From UMGS1519 sp963621885 (lineage in GTDB: Bacteria; Actinomycetota; Coriobacteriia; Coriobacteriales; Eggerthellaceae), in the NCBI GenBank assembly GCA_963621885.1, contig CAVFFT010000069.1, positions 1-38,799 on the forward strand: 38,799 nt of DNA, written 5' to 3'. How positions within the stretch are numbered: position 1 is the first letter of the stretch; every line of letters begins with the position of its first letter. The notes under the pieces are model-generated. The model was not told where the DNA came from, searched no databases, and saw only the letters and a program-made list of their open reading frames with translations. The position numbers and the translations under genes are program-made. Of the stretch, positions 25,849-35,192 are shown piece after piece.

Positions 25849-26230
25849 AAAACTTCGCCCAATCGGAGGTATCGCCGGCGCAGCATAAGCGCCCACCTTT
25901 TGGTGCTGCTCGCGCGTCCTCACGCCCGCAGGCCGTACCCGGCTCTCGCGTCCTCACGCCCGTGGTCACGACGTTAGGCATTCTTGCACCCGTAGGCCGC
26001 AGCCCGGTACCTTGTGAACGCACTTGCAATCCGGTCCCTCGCACCGCAATTCAAGGCACACTCGCGCCGCCGTCCAAGCTACCCTTGCGTCCCTACAAGC
26101 GCGTTTATGAGCACGCATAACAGCATTCCCGTGGAATTGCATAGACACGCCCGCGTGCGTTGCGTGGCGAAAGGGTATGATACGAAAAAGCCAGGACCGA
26201 AGCGAGAGCACCATGCGGAGGAGGGCAGAT
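25849..26230. other. Intergenic region before the sensor kinase gene
   Basis: An exact 16-bp repeat CGCGTCCTCACGCCCG occurs at 25913-25928 and 25947-25962. Near the right end TATGAT (26176-26181) is the best -10 candidate for the kinase gene. No convincing gene or terminator was seen. Confidence 0.45.
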
Positions 26231-27406
26231 ATGTCTGGCAAGTCTGACAAGGGCGGATCGAATATCGAGCATATCCGCGCGAGCATCATTTCACGCATGC
26301 TGGAATTCACGCGCAAAACGCTCGAATATCTGAACGAGGAAAACGGCCTTACCTTCAAGAGCGCGCAGTGCATCTGCGATCTTCTTCTGCCAGGAATTGG
26401 CGGCAACGCGGTGGCGATTACCGACCGCGAGACCATCCTTGGATACGCCGGCGTGTCGGAAGACGGCAATCCGTCGGGTCGCGCCATCCGCACCCAGGCG
26501 ACGCGCGACACAGTGGCCGATGGCCAGGCGCGCGTGATGCATTCCGCGAAAGAGATCGGCTTCACGACCGAGGTGCGCGACATCCAGGCGGCCATCATCG
26601 TTCCCCTGAAGGTGGCGAACGATGTCGTGGGCACGCTGAAGTTCTACTACAAGGAACCCGACGCCACGACCGAAGTGCAGCAGCGCATCGCCGCCGGTTT
26701 TGGCGACATCATTTCCACTCAGCTCGCCGCGCACGCTTTCGAAGAGCAGAGGAAGCTTGCGACGAGCATGGAGCTGAAAGCGCTGCAGGCGCAGATCAAC
26801 CCGCATTTTCTCTTCAACACGCTCAACACCATTTCGGCCTTCATTCGCATGGATCCCGAAAAGGCGCGCAAGCTACTGCGGGAATTCGCGATCTTCTATC
26901 GTAAGACGCTCGAGAATTCCGACGACCTCATTGAGCTTCGGCGCGAGCTTGAACAGGCAGAACGCTATTTCGGTTTCGAGATTGCCCGCTTTGGGGAAGA
27001 CAAGCTGTCGCTTACGATCGACCTGCCCGAGGAACTTGCGATGGTGCCGGTGCCCGCTTTCATGGTGCAGCCCATCGTCGAGAACAGCGTGCGCCACGCG
27101 CGCCCTTCGAGCGGCAGTCTGAACATTCATATAGGTGTTCATGCCGAAGGGAACGACCTGTATATCATCATCGAGGACGATGGCGTGGGCATGAGCGAAG
27201 AGACGCGCCGCAACATTATGAACGCGAAGTCGACGAGTGGTTTGGGAATCGCCGTCCGCAATATCAACGACCGCGTGACGGGTTATTTCGCGCCGGGGTC
27301 GAAGATGAGCTACGAGAGCGAGCTGGGCAAGGGCACGACCGTGACGCTCTACTTGAGGAATGCGCTTGTGCTCAATAACGATGTCGATATCCAGGGCGAC
27401 GAGTAA
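26231..27406 (+). CDS. Cytosolic LytS-type sensor histidine kinase with GAF domain
   Basis: 391 residues from the ATG at 26231, which has GGAGGAGGG just upstream. Unlike LytS it has no membrane segments: a GAF-like domain (about 30-165) leads straight into a His_kinase domain of the LytS/YehU class. The phospho-acceptor is His192 in QINPHFLFNTLNTISAF. The ATPase part has VQPIVENSVRHA (N box), a DDGVGMS G1 box and SGLGIAVRNINDR. It should phosphorylate the LytTR regulator encoded 347 bases downstream in response to an intracellular signal. The GAF region has two nearby Cys (AQCICDLL), which could make it redox or metal sensitive; that is speculation. Confidence 0.92.
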   Translation: MSGKSDKGGSNIEHIRASIISRMLEFTRKTLEYLNEENGLTFKSAQCICDLLLPGIGGNAVAITDRETILGYAGVSEDGNPSGRAIRTQATRDTVADGQARVMHSAKEIGFTTEVRDIQAAIIVPLKVANDVVGTLKFYYKEPDATTEVQQRIAAGFGDIISTQLAAHAFEEQRKLATSMELKALQAQINPHFLFNTLNTISAFIRMDPEKARKLLREFAIFYRKTLENSDDLIELRRELEQAERYFGFEIARFGEDKLSLTIDLPEELAMVPVPAFMVQPIVENSVRHARPSSGSLNIHIGVHAEGNDLYIIIEDDGVGMSEETRRNIMNAKSTSGLGIAVRNINDRVTGYFAPGSKMSYESELGKGTTVTLYLRNALVLNNDVDIQGDE

Positions 27407-27665
27407 GGGGAATACCGCGCGCATACCGCAGACTAGCCTGTGCGGGCAGCGCGAGGGTTTGCCGCGCGCCCGCCGCGCGCATGCTGCGAAGCCACCGCGC
27501 GGACAGCGTGAAACCGCCTGTTGCAGAAAAGTAAAACCTTTCACGGGCGGCGTGCGGTGGCACAAGATGCCGCGTACGTGACGCGAATCGAGCCGAAAGC
27601 GCTGTGACCTGCAGACGAATCGTGAACTGATTGTTCTTTTCAGGTCATACTCTTGCGAACTCTCG

Positions 27666-27694
27666 TGTCAAGTGATTATGAAAACAGGTATAAT
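27666..27694 (+). promoter_or_regulatory. Promoter of the response regulator-pgi unit
   Basis: TGTCAA (27666-27671), 17 bases and a perfect TATAAT (27689-27694), about 60 bases before the regulator start. The rest of the 347-base gap (27407-27665) shows no gene; a binding site for the LytTR regulator may lie there but I could not identify one. Confidence 0.65.
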
Positions 27695-27753
27695 CCACTC
27701 GCTTAGACTGAGATAAGAATGTAGAGAAGAGTGTTTGAATAAGGAGTTGCCAG

Positions 27754-28470
27754 ATGCTTCTTAAGGCCATAATTGTTGATGATGAAGCACCCGCCCGTTC
27801 CGAGCTGCGTTACCTCCTCGATGAGGTAGGCCAAGCGGAAGTTGTTGCCGAGGCGGCGAGCGTGCGTGAGGCCGTGGAGAAGCTGAAGGAATATCCTTGC
27901 GACGTGCTTTTCCTCGATGTGAATATGCCTGAGGCAACGGGCATCCAGCTTGCTGATGCGCTGACGCATCTCAAGTTTCCCCCGGCGGTCGTTTTCGTGA
28001 CCGCGTACAGCGAATACGCCATCGACGCGTTCAAGGTGAACGCGGTTGATTACCTGATGAAGCCCGTGGAGGAAGATCGCCTCGTGAAGGCGCTCACCCG
28101 CGTGCGGGAATACATCGTGCTCCACAACAAGGCGCAGCGCTCTGAGCGCATTCCGGTTGAAAAAGCCGGCAAGAAGATCTTCATCAACATCGACAGCATC
28201 CGTTACGTGATGGCGCGCGATGATTATGCCTATCTTCAGACCGACACCGACCGCTACTTCTCGACCGTGAGCCTGGCTCAGCTCGAGAAGCGTCTCGAAG
28301 GCCACGGCTTCTTCCGTGTGCATCGCGGCTACCTGGTGAATCTGTCGATGGTGAAGGAAGTGGAGTCCGTTTCGGGCGGCACGCTTCTGCTTACGCTCAA
28401 TGGCACCGAAGACAAGATTCCGGTTTCACGCCGTCGCGTTTCTTCGCTCAAGAAGGCTTTGAACCTGTAG
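27754..28470 (+). CDS. LytTR-family response regulator
   Basis: 238 residues, AAGGAG seven bases upstream. The receiver domain (1-120) has acidic pocket Asp9/Asp10, phospho-acceptor Asp55 in FLDVNMP, Thr in FVTAYSEYAIDAF and Lys in YLMKPVEE. The LytTR DNA-binding domain (about 135-238) contains INIDSIRYVMARDDYAYLQT, FFRVHRGYLVNL and ends PVSRRRVSSLKKAL, all typical. It is paired with the upstream kinase. It is followed after ten bases by pgi, so the regulator and the glycolytic enzyme probably share a transcript. Confidence 0.95.
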   Translation: MLLKAIIVDDEAPARSELRYLLDEVGQAEVVAEAASVREAVEKLKEYPCDVLFLDVNMPEATGIQLADALTHLKFPPAVVFVTAYSEYAIDAFKVNAVDYLMKPVEEDRLVKALTRVREYIVLHNKAQRSERIPVEKAGKKIFINIDSIRYVMARDDYAYLQTDTDRYFSTVSLAQLEKRLEGHGFFRVHRGYLVNLSMVKEVESVSGGTLLLTLNGTEDKIPVSRRRVSSLKKALNL

Positions 28471-28480
28471 AGGTGTTCCC

Positions 28481-30190
28481 ATGGAATTGAATACGAAACT
28501 CCGGACGTACCCATCCGTCGATGTGTTGGTGTCCGAAAAAGTCGCAAGCCGCACGCATGCGAAGGATGCGTCATTGTTTGACTTTTCCGACGTTGCCTAT
28601 GCGGGCGCGCGCGACTATATGGGCTGGACCGACCTTGCCACTCAGCCGCCGTGCTCCCTTGCCGAGATTCAGGCTTTTGCGGACGAGGCGATTGCGGATG
28701 GCATCAGCCAGGTGATTCTGATTGCCGAAGGCGGTTCGGTGCAGGCGCCGATGACGATGGCGCAATACCATGTGCCCGAAGGCAACCGCGTGAGCTTTTT
28801 CGCGCTTGACCTGGTCTCGCCGGCGAATCTGCGCTACGTGCTGAGCCAGGTCGATTTCGTTCACACGCTCATTATCGTCTCCTCGAAGAGCGGCGGCACG
28901 ATCGAGCCGAACACGCTGAAGGTAGCCGTGTGGGACGAGTTCGCGAAGCATATGCCCGCGCAGGAGATCCCCCGCCACTTCGTGGCAATCACCGATGCGG
29001 GCTCGAGCCTTGAGCATATGGCACTTGAACAGGGCTGGCGCAAGATTTTCTTTGGCGAGCCGACCGTGGGCGGGCGTTTCTCCGCGCTGTCCGTTTTCGG
29101 CCTCGTGCCGGCGGCGCTCATTGGTCTTGACCTTGAAGAACTGGTCGCTCAGGCCGCGCGCGTGGAGCGCGCTTGCGCCGAGGATGCGCCGCAGAACCCC
29201 GCGATTCAGCTGGCAGCTTTCCTGTTTGACAATCAGCAGGAGGGACGCGCGAAGTTCTCGCTGGTCACGCCGCCGCGCGCGGCGGGACTCTGCCTGTGGG
29301 TCGAGCAGCTGGTGGCCGAAAGCACTGGCAAGGACGGCAAGGGCGAACTGCCGAACACCGAGCCGGATGTGGCTCTGCTTGCCGAGGACGACGGGCAGCG
29401 CTGCGTCATCACCTACGTGGATGCGCAGGACGAATCCGCCGAGGCGAAGCAGTACGTGGAATCGCTCGGGTCCATCGATGCCCGCTATCCGCGCGTTGAT
29501 GCGCTGGTGGACGGCACGATCGATCTGGTGTCCCATTTCGTGATTTGGGAATACGCGACGGCCTTCTGCGGCTGGCTCATGCGGGTATGCCCCTTCGACC
29601 AGCCCGATGTGGCGTCCGCGAAGGCGGCCGTGCTCGATATTCTGGCGGCCGATGCGCCGGCATTCGATATTGATGAACAGGTGGCTGAACTGGCGCTTCG
29701 TGCGCGGGTCGCTTCCACGCTTGGCGCGAAGTCGGATGCGGCCGGTGCGAAGGCGGACGGTGTCGTTGCGGCGTTGCGGGCGCTTTTCGCGAGCTACGGC
29801 GCGGGCGATTATGTGGCCATCGACGCGTTCCTTCCCACCTATGAAGGACGCCTCGAGGCGCTTGAGGGCATTCGCCACGACATTGCGGAAACGCTCGGAG
29901 CGGTAACCTGTCTCGAAATTGGTCCGCGCTATCTGCATTCCATTGGCCAGCTGCAAAAGGGCGGTCCGAACAACGGCGTGTTCCTCATTCTCTCGTGCGA
30001 GGATGAGCCCGATATCGCGGTTGAAGGCATGAGGGCGCCGAGCCTCGGCGCTCTCGCGCAGGCGCAGGCGGCCGGCGATTTCACGGTGCTGTCCGATCGC
30101 GGCCGACGCGTGGTGGAGCTTCGCTTGCCAAACCATAAGCCTGAGACCCTTGTCGCGCTCGGCGCGATTGTGCGCGAGGCGCTTCAGTAG
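28481..30190 (+). CDS. pgi: Glucose-6-phosphate isomerase
   Basis: 569 residues. It resembles the isomerase half of the bifunctional transaldolase/phosphoglucose isomerase proteins of actinobacteria and cyanobacteria, but no transaldolase domain is attached. Family motifs: SSKSGGTIEPN (sugar-phosphate loop, about 133-143), GGRFSALSVFGLVPAAL (about 198-214) and near the end LEIGPRYLHSIGQLQKGGP. In this motif the classical His of GQLHKGG is Gln at residue 492. Other PGIs have EGF-type glutamate catalysis in a different region, so activity is still likely. It interconverts glucose-6-phosphate and fructose-6-phosphate. It is read from the regulator's promoter and ends at a clear terminator. Confidence 0.92.
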   Translation: MELNTKLRTYPSVDVLVSEKVASRTHAKDASLFDFSDVAYAGARDYMGWTDLATQPPCSLAEIQAFADEAIADGISQVILIAEGGSVQAPMTMAQYHVPEGNRVSFFALDLVSPANLRYVLSQVDFVHTLIIVSSKSGGTIEPNTLKVAVWDEFAKHMPAQEIPRHFVAITDAGSSLEHMALEQGWRKIFFGEPTVGGRFSALSVFGLVPAALIGLDLEELVAQAARVERACAEDAPQNPAIQLAAFLFDNQQEGRAKFSLVTPPRAAGLCLWVEQLVAESTGKDGKGELPNTEPDVALLAEDDGQRCVITYVDAQDESAEAKQYVESLGSIDARYPRVDALVDGTIDLVSHFVIWEYATAFCGWLMRVCPFDQPDVASAKAAVLDILAADAPAFDIDEQVAELALRARVASTLGAKSDAAGAKADGVVAALRALFASYGAGDYVAIDAFLPTYEGRLEALEGIRHDIAETLGAVTCLEIGPRYLHSIGQLQKGGPNNGVFLILSCEDEPDIAVEGMRAPSLGALAQAQAAGDFTVLSDRGRRVVELRLPNHKPETLVALGAIVREALQ

Positions 30191-30400
30191 GCACGTTGAT
30201 TGCGTAACGCTGGGCGCGCGCTTTGCGTGCTTTTGCGCGATTGCGGTGCGAACCTGGCACGAATGCTTGGCGCGTGCGTTCGCTCCAATCCTGGTGTGAA
30301 CGCACGGTGCGCAACGTCCTTTCGCGGGCGCAGAGATGGTGTGCGCGCCATTATGCGCGCGTGGAGCGCTCGTTTCGCTAAGATTCAATTTGTGAATGGG

Positions 30401-30436
30401 AACGCATGGGCGGGATTCCTGCTCATGCGTTTTTTA
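30401..30436 (+). terminator. Terminator after pgi
   Basis: AACGCATG-G-GC (30401-30411) pairs with GC-T-CATGCGTT (30421-30431), followed by a T-run. The 30191-30400 stretch before it is GC-rich and shows no gene. Confidence 0.85.
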
Positions 30437-30477
30437 TAGTGCGACCACGGCTTTCAGTTCCGTCGAAAGGGGTCGAT

Positions 30478-32907
30478 ATGCTGACCGCATTGCGCCTGCA
30501 TGTTAACGGCGTTGTCCAGGGCGTGGGTTTTCGCCCGTTCGTCTACCGGCTTGCCAAACACAATCTTGTGAATGGCTGGGTGCTCAACGCGGCGGATGGC
30601 GTCGAGATTCATGTCGAGGGCGAAGAGCCGCTGGTCAACCAGTTTGTGCGGGAGCTCGCCGAAGATGCGCCCGCTGCGGCGCAGGTGAAGCGCATCGACC
30701 TTGAAGAGGTTCCGATGCAGGGCTTCACGAATTTCGAAATCCGCTTCTCTGACGATTCGGCGGTTGCGGAGACGACGCTCGTCTCGCCCGACCTTGCGAC
30801 CTGCGATGATTGCCTGAAAGAGCTCTTCAACCCGAAAAACCGCCGCTATCGTTACCCCTTCATCAACTGCACGAATTGCGGGCCGCGCTTCACCATCATC
30901 GAGTCGCTGCCCTATGATCGCGCGAGTACTTCGATGAAGAGCTTCACGATGTGTCCCGCCTGCCAACACGAATATGACGACCCGGAGAACCGCCGCTTCC
31001 ATGCGCAGCCTGATGCCTGCTTTGAATGCGGGCCGCATATCAGCTGGTATGAGGCTGGTGCTGATGGTGCAGCGGAAGAGGCTGCCGCAAGCACGGTGAC
31101 CTGGGGAAATACGCAGGAGGAATCCGACGCGATACTTGCGCGTGCTGTCGAACTGCTACATGCGGGTGGCATTCTCGCGGTGAAAGGCCTCGGCGGCTTC
31201 CACCTCGCTTGCGACGCGACGAACGAGCAGACGCTCGCCCTCCTGCGCACGCGCAAGCGGCGTGAGGGAAAGGCATTCGCGATCATGGCGGCCGGTGTCG
31301 AGCAGGCACGCGCCTGGGCGCAGGTGAGCGCCGAAGAGGAAGCGCTGCTCAAGAGCCCGGCGCGTCCCATCGTCCTTCTGAAGAAGCGTCAGGACGTGAA
31401 CTATCCGGCGGGTCTCGCCGACAAGCTTCCCGAAATCGGCATCATGCTTCCCGCGACGCCGCTTCAGCATTTGCTGCTGCACGACTTCGGCGGCGTGCTC
31501 GTGATGACCTCGGGCAATCTGCATGACGAGCCCATTCAGACCGACGACACGACGGCGTACCAGGCGCTCGCGGGTGTGGCCGATGCCTTCCTGGGGAACG
31601 ATCGTCCCATTCTGGCGCGCTACGACGACAGCGTCGTGCGTCTCATCAATACGGGGCGCGCCAATGCGGCAGACAAAAATGCGGAACGGGAAGCGACGTC
31701 CGTGCAGGTCATCCGCCGGGCGCGCGGTTTGGCACCGCAGCCGATCGAACTTGCGAACCAAGATGGCCACACCATTTTCGCGACGGGCCCGGAACAGAAG
31801 AACACCTTCACGCTGCTGCGTGGCTCCAACGCCTTCGTCTCGCAGCATCTGGGCGACATGGAGAATGTGGAAACCTACGACGCCTGGCTCGAGGCGAAGC
31901 GTACCTACGAGCGCCTCTTCAAAGCACAGCCCGAGCAACTCGTGTGCGACTTCCATCCGGAATACCTCACGAGCAAATGGGCGCATGCGCAGGAACTGCC
32001 GCTTGAGCAGGTACAACACCATCATGCTCATATCGCGGCGGTGATGGGCGAAAACAAGATCGAGGACGCGGTGTGCGGCATCGCGTTTGACGGAACCGGC
32101 TATGGTCCCGACGGTGCCATCTGGGGTGGCGAGGTGCTGCTGGCGAATCGTGCGACCTACGAGCGCTTCGCGAATCTTGCCTACGTTCCGATGCCGGGCG
32201 GCGCGGCGGCTATCAAGCATCCGCTGCGCATGGCCTATGGCGTGCTCTGGGCTTTTGACCTGCTTGATCATCCGGGCGCGCAAGAAGCGCTCGAATCGCT
32301 CGGCGAAGTCGCGCACGTGTGCGAGCAGATGATAGAACGCAGCCTGAACACCCCCTACACTTCGTCGGTGGGACGCCTGTTCGATGCCGCGTCCGCCTTG
32401 TTGGGCATCTGCACCGAACCGACGTACGAAGGGGAAGGAGCGGTGCTTCTGGAAGCGGCGCTCGCGCCGGCTCCTGAAGTGCAACCCGCTCCGGCCGCCA
32501 ATACCCCCGTCGCCTACCACTTCGACGTCGTGAAGAATTCGGCGACGAAGGATTGCACGGCGCTCGATACCTCGGTGCTGCTCTTCGACGCGGCGCCGGT
32601 CTTCAAAGAAATGCTCGACGACAAGATGGCGGGCGTTCCCACGGCAGAGATCGCGCGGCGCTTCCACGAGGCGTTTGTCGAGCTCATCTTGCAAGCTGCC
32701 CAGCTCATTCACATGATGTACGAGATTCGCACTGTCACTCTTTCCGGCGGCGTATTCATGAACCGCTACCTCATCGAGCATGCGGTCCGGCGCCTCACGG
32801 ACGCGGGATTCACCGTTGCTATCAACCGGGAACTACCGCCTAACGATGCATCCGTCAGTTTCGGCCAGGCGGTGGTAGCATTAGCGCGTGGCACACGAAT
32901 GGCCTAA
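30478..32907 (+). CDS. hypF: Carbamoyltransferase HypF
   Basis: 809 residues, start at 30478 with GAAAGGGG upstream. Domains in order: acylphosphatase (1-90) with VNGVVQGVGFRPFVY; a zinc-finger region with CDDC (109-112), CTNC (131-134), CPAC and CFEC pairs; a YrdC-like ATP/carbamoyl-phosphate domain (about 195-385); and a Kae1/TobZ-like domain with metal-binding HHHAH (514-518), GIAFDGTGYGPDGAIWGGE and a late SGGVFMNRYL motif. It makes carbamoyl-AMP from carbamoyl phosphate and passes the carbamoyl group to the C-terminal Cys of HypE. It heads the hypF-hypC-hypD operon. A Thr/Pro/Ala-rich insert at about 660-680 is unusual but harmless-looking. Confidence 0.97.
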   Translation: MLTALRLHVNGVVQGVGFRPFVYRLAKHNLVNGWVLNAADGVEIHVEGEEPLVNQFVRELAEDAPAAAQVKRIDLEEVPMQGFTNFEIRFSDDSAVAETTLVSPDLATCDDCLKELFNPKNRRYRYPFINCTNCGPRFTIIESLPYDRASTSMKSFTMCPACQHEYDDPENRRFHAQPDACFECGPHISWYEAGADGAAEEAAASTVTWGNTQEESDAILARAVELLHAGGILAVKGLGGFHLACDATNEQTLALLRTRKRREGKAFAIMAAGVEQARAWAQVSAEEEALLKSPARPIVLLKKRQDVNYPAGLADKLPEIGIMLPATPLQHLLLHDFGGVLVMTSGNLHDEPIQTDDTTAYQALAGVADAFLGNDRPILARYDDSVVRLINTGRANAADKNAEREATSVQVIRRARGLAPQPIELANQDGHTIFATGPEQKNTFTLLRGSNAFVSQHLGDMENVETYDAWLEAKRTYERLFKAQPEQLVCDFHPEYLTSKWAHAQELPLEQVQHHHAHIAAVMGENKIEDAVCGIAFDGTGYGPDGAIWGGEVLLANRATYERFANLAYVPMPGGAAAIKHPLRMAYGVLWAFDLLDHPGAQEALESLGEVAHVCEQMIERSLNTPYTSSVGRLFDAASALLGICTEPTYEGEGAVLLEAALAPAPEVQPAPAANTPVAYHFDVVKNSATKDCTALDTSVLLFDAAPVFKEMLDDKMAGVPTAEIARRFHEAFVELILQAAQLIHMMYEIRTVTLSGGVFMNRYLIEHAVRRLTDAGFTVAINRELPPNDASVSFGQAVVALARGTRMA

Positions 32908-32935
32908 TACGTAACACCAAGCGAGAGGAGACGGC

Positions 32936-33166
32936 ATGTGTTTGGCAATACCTGCCGAGGTAGTGAAGATTGGTGATGAGGGTCTGGCGCAGGTGAATCT
33001 TCTGGGCGTGAGCCGTGAGGTCTCTCTCGATTTGACGCCTCAGGCGAAGGTGGGCGACTACGTGCTCGTGCATGCGGGCTTCGCGATTGAAGTCGTCGAC
33101 CAGCAGTACGCGCAGGAGACGATCGACCTGATCAAGGATTTCCCCGAGCTGGCTGAGGTGGGCTAA
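32936..33166 (+). CDS. hypC: Hydrogenase maturation chaperone HypC
   Basis: 76 residues with the diagnostic N-terminus MCLAIPAEVV; Cys2, exposed after removal of Met1, binds the iron centre with HypD. The VGDYVLVHAGFAIEVVD segment is the typical OB-like core. AGAGGAG lies just upstream. It shuttles the Fe(CN)2CO unit between HypD and the hydrogenase large subunit. It starts 28 bases after hypF and ends one base before hypD. Confidence 0.97.
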   Translation: MCLAIPAEVVKIGDEGLAQVNLLGVSREVSLDLTPQAKVGDYVLVHAGFAIEVVDQQYAQETIDLIKDFPELAEVG

Positions 33167-33167
33167 C

Positions 33168-34253
33168 ATGACGATTCAGGAAAGCGCCTTCGACGATCCG
33201 AAACTCGCGCAAGGCCTTATCGATGCCATCGCCAAATGGGCGCCCGCGCAGGCGACCCTGATGGAGGTGTGCGGAACCCATACCGCGTCCATTGGCCGTG
33301 CGGGCATTCGCAATGTGATGCCCGAAGGCGTGAGGCTTGCGTCTGGTCCGGGATGCCCCGTGTGCGTGACGAGCAATCACGACATCGATACCGTTATCGC
33401 GCTTGCGCGCGTGCCCGAGATCATCATCACGACCTTTGGCGACATGACCCGCGTGCCGGGTTCGACGAGCAGCCTTATCGCTGAGCAGGCGAAAGGCGCC
33501 GACGTGCGCATCTGCTATTCGCCTTTGGACGCTCTGCGCATCGCGCGGGAAAACCCCGACCGTCAGGTGGTGTTCGTGGGCGTCGGCTTCGAGACGACGA
33601 CTCCCGCCATCGCGGCAAGCGTGCAGCGCGCGAAGCGTGACGGCCTGAATAATTTCACGGTGTTCGTGGCGCATAAGAACATGCCGGGCGCGCTTGAGGC
33701 CATCATTTCCGACCCGCAGCTGAAAGTGGACGCCCTCATTCTGCCGGGTCATGTTTCCACCATTATCGGCATGGAGCCGTATCGCTTCCTTTCCGAGAAA
33801 TACCATATCCCGGGCGTCATCACGGGTTTCCGCGCGCTCGATATTCTCGAAGGCATCGCGATGATCATGCGTCAGCTTCACGAGGGCCGCGCCGAGATCG
33901 AGAACGCCTACAAGCGTAGCGTGATGGAGGACGGCAATCCGGCTGCCCGCGCGGTGATTGAAGAAGTCTTCGACACCTGCACGGCGACCTGGCGCGGCCT
34001 GGGTGACATTCCGGGTTCGGGCTACTGCCTGCGTCCGGAGTACAGCGCATTCGACGCGGTCAAGCGCTTCCAGCCGGTGGTCGAGCCGACCATCGAGCCG
34101 AAGGGTTGCCGTTGCGGCGACGTGCTGCGCGGCATTATCACGCCGAAGGAATGCCCGCTGTTCCGTCGCGTGTGCAATCCGGAAAACCCGCTCGGACCCT
34201 GCATGGTGTCGAGCGAAGGCACCTGCTCGGCCTACTTCCGCTACTTCTCGTAG
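33168..34253 (+). CDS. hypD: Hydrogenase maturation iron-sulfur protein HypD
   Basis: 361 residues. Conserved Cys35 (EVCGTHT), Cys63 and Cys66 (GPGCPVC) correspond to the E. coli residues that hold the iron being modified. The C-terminal cluster CRCGDVLRGIITPKECPLF and the following VC and CMVSSEGTC supply the [4Fe-4S] ligands. With HypC it is the scaffold where Fe(CN)2CO is assembled from cyanide delivered by HypE. It ends the operon; a terminator lies about 135 bases on. hypA and hypB are not in the window. Confidence 0.97.
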   Translation: MTIQESAFDDPKLAQGLIDAIAKWAPAQATLMEVCGTHTASIGRAGIRNVMPEGVRLASGPGCPVCVTSNHDIDTVIALARVPEIIITTFGDMTRVPGSTSSLIAEQAKGADVRICYSPLDALRIARENPDRQVVFVGVGFETTTPAIAASVQRAKRDGLNNFTVFVAHKNMPGALEAIISDPQLKVDALILPGHVSTIIGMEPYRFLSEKYHIPGVITGFRALDILEGIAMIMRQLHEGRAEIENAYKRSVMEDGNPAARAVIEEVFDTCTATWRGLGDIPGSGYCLRPEYSAFDAVKRFQPVVEPTIEPKGCRCGDVLRGIITPKECPLFRRVCNPENPLGPCMVSSEGTCSAYFRYFS

Positions 34254-34306
34254 AAGAGCCGCGGGCAGCAGGTCGCGCGGCGATTGAGCAAAGCCGCTGG
34301 CCACGT

Positions 34307-34347
34307 CCCGTTAAGGGAACGAACGCCAGCGCCCCGCTAAGGGAACG
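34307..34347. repeat. Short direct repeat in the hypD-trkA gap
   Basis: CCCGTTAAGGGAACG (34307-34321) recurs as CCCGCTAAGGGAACG (34333-34347), 26 bases apart. The core is partly palindromic (CCC/GGG). No function is evident. Confidence 0.5.
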
Positions 34348-34387
34348 CGGGCCGGATAGCGCGACGAGCCGGTGACATAAACGAAAG

Positions 34388-34417
34388 AAAGCGCCCTTGC
34401 GTGAGCAGGGGCGCTTT
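34388..34417. terminator. Bidirectional terminator between hypD and the trkA pair
   Basis: Nine-base arms AAAGCGCCC (34388-34396) and GGGCGCTTT (34409-34417). On the minus strand the hairpin is followed by TCTTTCGTTT, so it serves the convergent trkA unit at least as well as hypD. Confidence 0.75.
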
Positions 34418-34505
34418 GCGTTGCGGAATGAATTGCTGACGTGCCGCACTTTCCGGGCGGCTTGCAGCCGTGGTTTGCAGTCACTTCGCCTTCCCGGCAG
34501 CCGAA

Positions 34506-35186
34506 CTAGATGTAACGGAAGGCGGCTCTCACCGCGGGAATGATGTCGGTCGGCGCAGCTACCAGCACCGTGTCACCAGGGACGATGCGCGTCTCCTCGT
34601 CGACAAGCTGGGGCACGCCATCGTGCACGACCGCGATGGGCAGCGCCTCATCCGGGTACTTCACGTCGTCGTAAAGCACGGCGCCGGTGATGGGGCTTAG
34701 GCCGGCAGAGCGGAATTCGCGCACCTTCGCCTCGACCATGCCGATATTACCTTGTGCGAGAATCGACACCGCATTGAGGCTGCCGAGAGTCGCTTCCTCT
34801 TCAATCATGCGGCCAATCAGCGTCGTTGAAGACACGCTTTCAATGCCGAGCTTGCGGAAGATGCGCAGGTTCTTCGGGTTGTTCACGCGGGCGATGCAGC
34901 GCTTCACCTTGTACACGCGCGAAGCGATTTCGCAGGCGACGAGGTTGTTGTCGTCGCGTCCGGTCGTGGCAACGAAGATGTCGCAGTGGGCGATGTCGGC
35001 GTCCTCCATCACGCGCGAGTTGCAGCCGTCGCCGTAAAGCACGAGCACACGCCCGGAAAGCGCGGTCGCCATCTCGATGGCGCGTTCGTGGTCGGAATCG
35101 ATAAGGACGATGTCATTGCCGCTTTCGAGGGTGGTGCGGGCGAGGTATTCGCCAACTTTGCCGGCACCGACGATAACGATATGCAT
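34506..35186 (-). CDS. TrkA-like potassium channel regulator (RCK), second of pair
   Basis: 226 residues. An N-terminal Rossmann (RCK-N) domain has GAGKVGEYLA (7-16) and an acidic residue ending strand 2 (VLIDSD), which favours NAD(H)/ATP binding. A C-terminal RCK-C/TrkA-C domain begins near residue 140 and ends FRYI. Such proteins form cytosolic rings that gate TrkH/KtrB channels according to bound nucleotide. It begins six bases after the stop of the other TrkA-like gene, so the two form one operon and probably a hetero-oligomer, like CeoB/CeoC of mycobacteria. Confidence 0.92.
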   Translation of the reverse strand: MHIVIVGAGKVGEYLARTTLESGNDIVLIDSDHERAIEMATALSGRVLVLYGDGCNSRVMEDADIAHCDIFVATTGRDDNNLVACEIASRVYKVKRCIARVNNPKNLRIFRKLGIESVSSTTLIGRMIEEEATLGSLNAVSILAQGNIGMVEAKVREFRSAGLSPITGAVLYDDVKYPDEALPIAVVHDGVPQLVDEETRIVPGDTVLVAAPTDIIPAVRAAFRYI

Positions 35187-35192
35187 GGCGGC

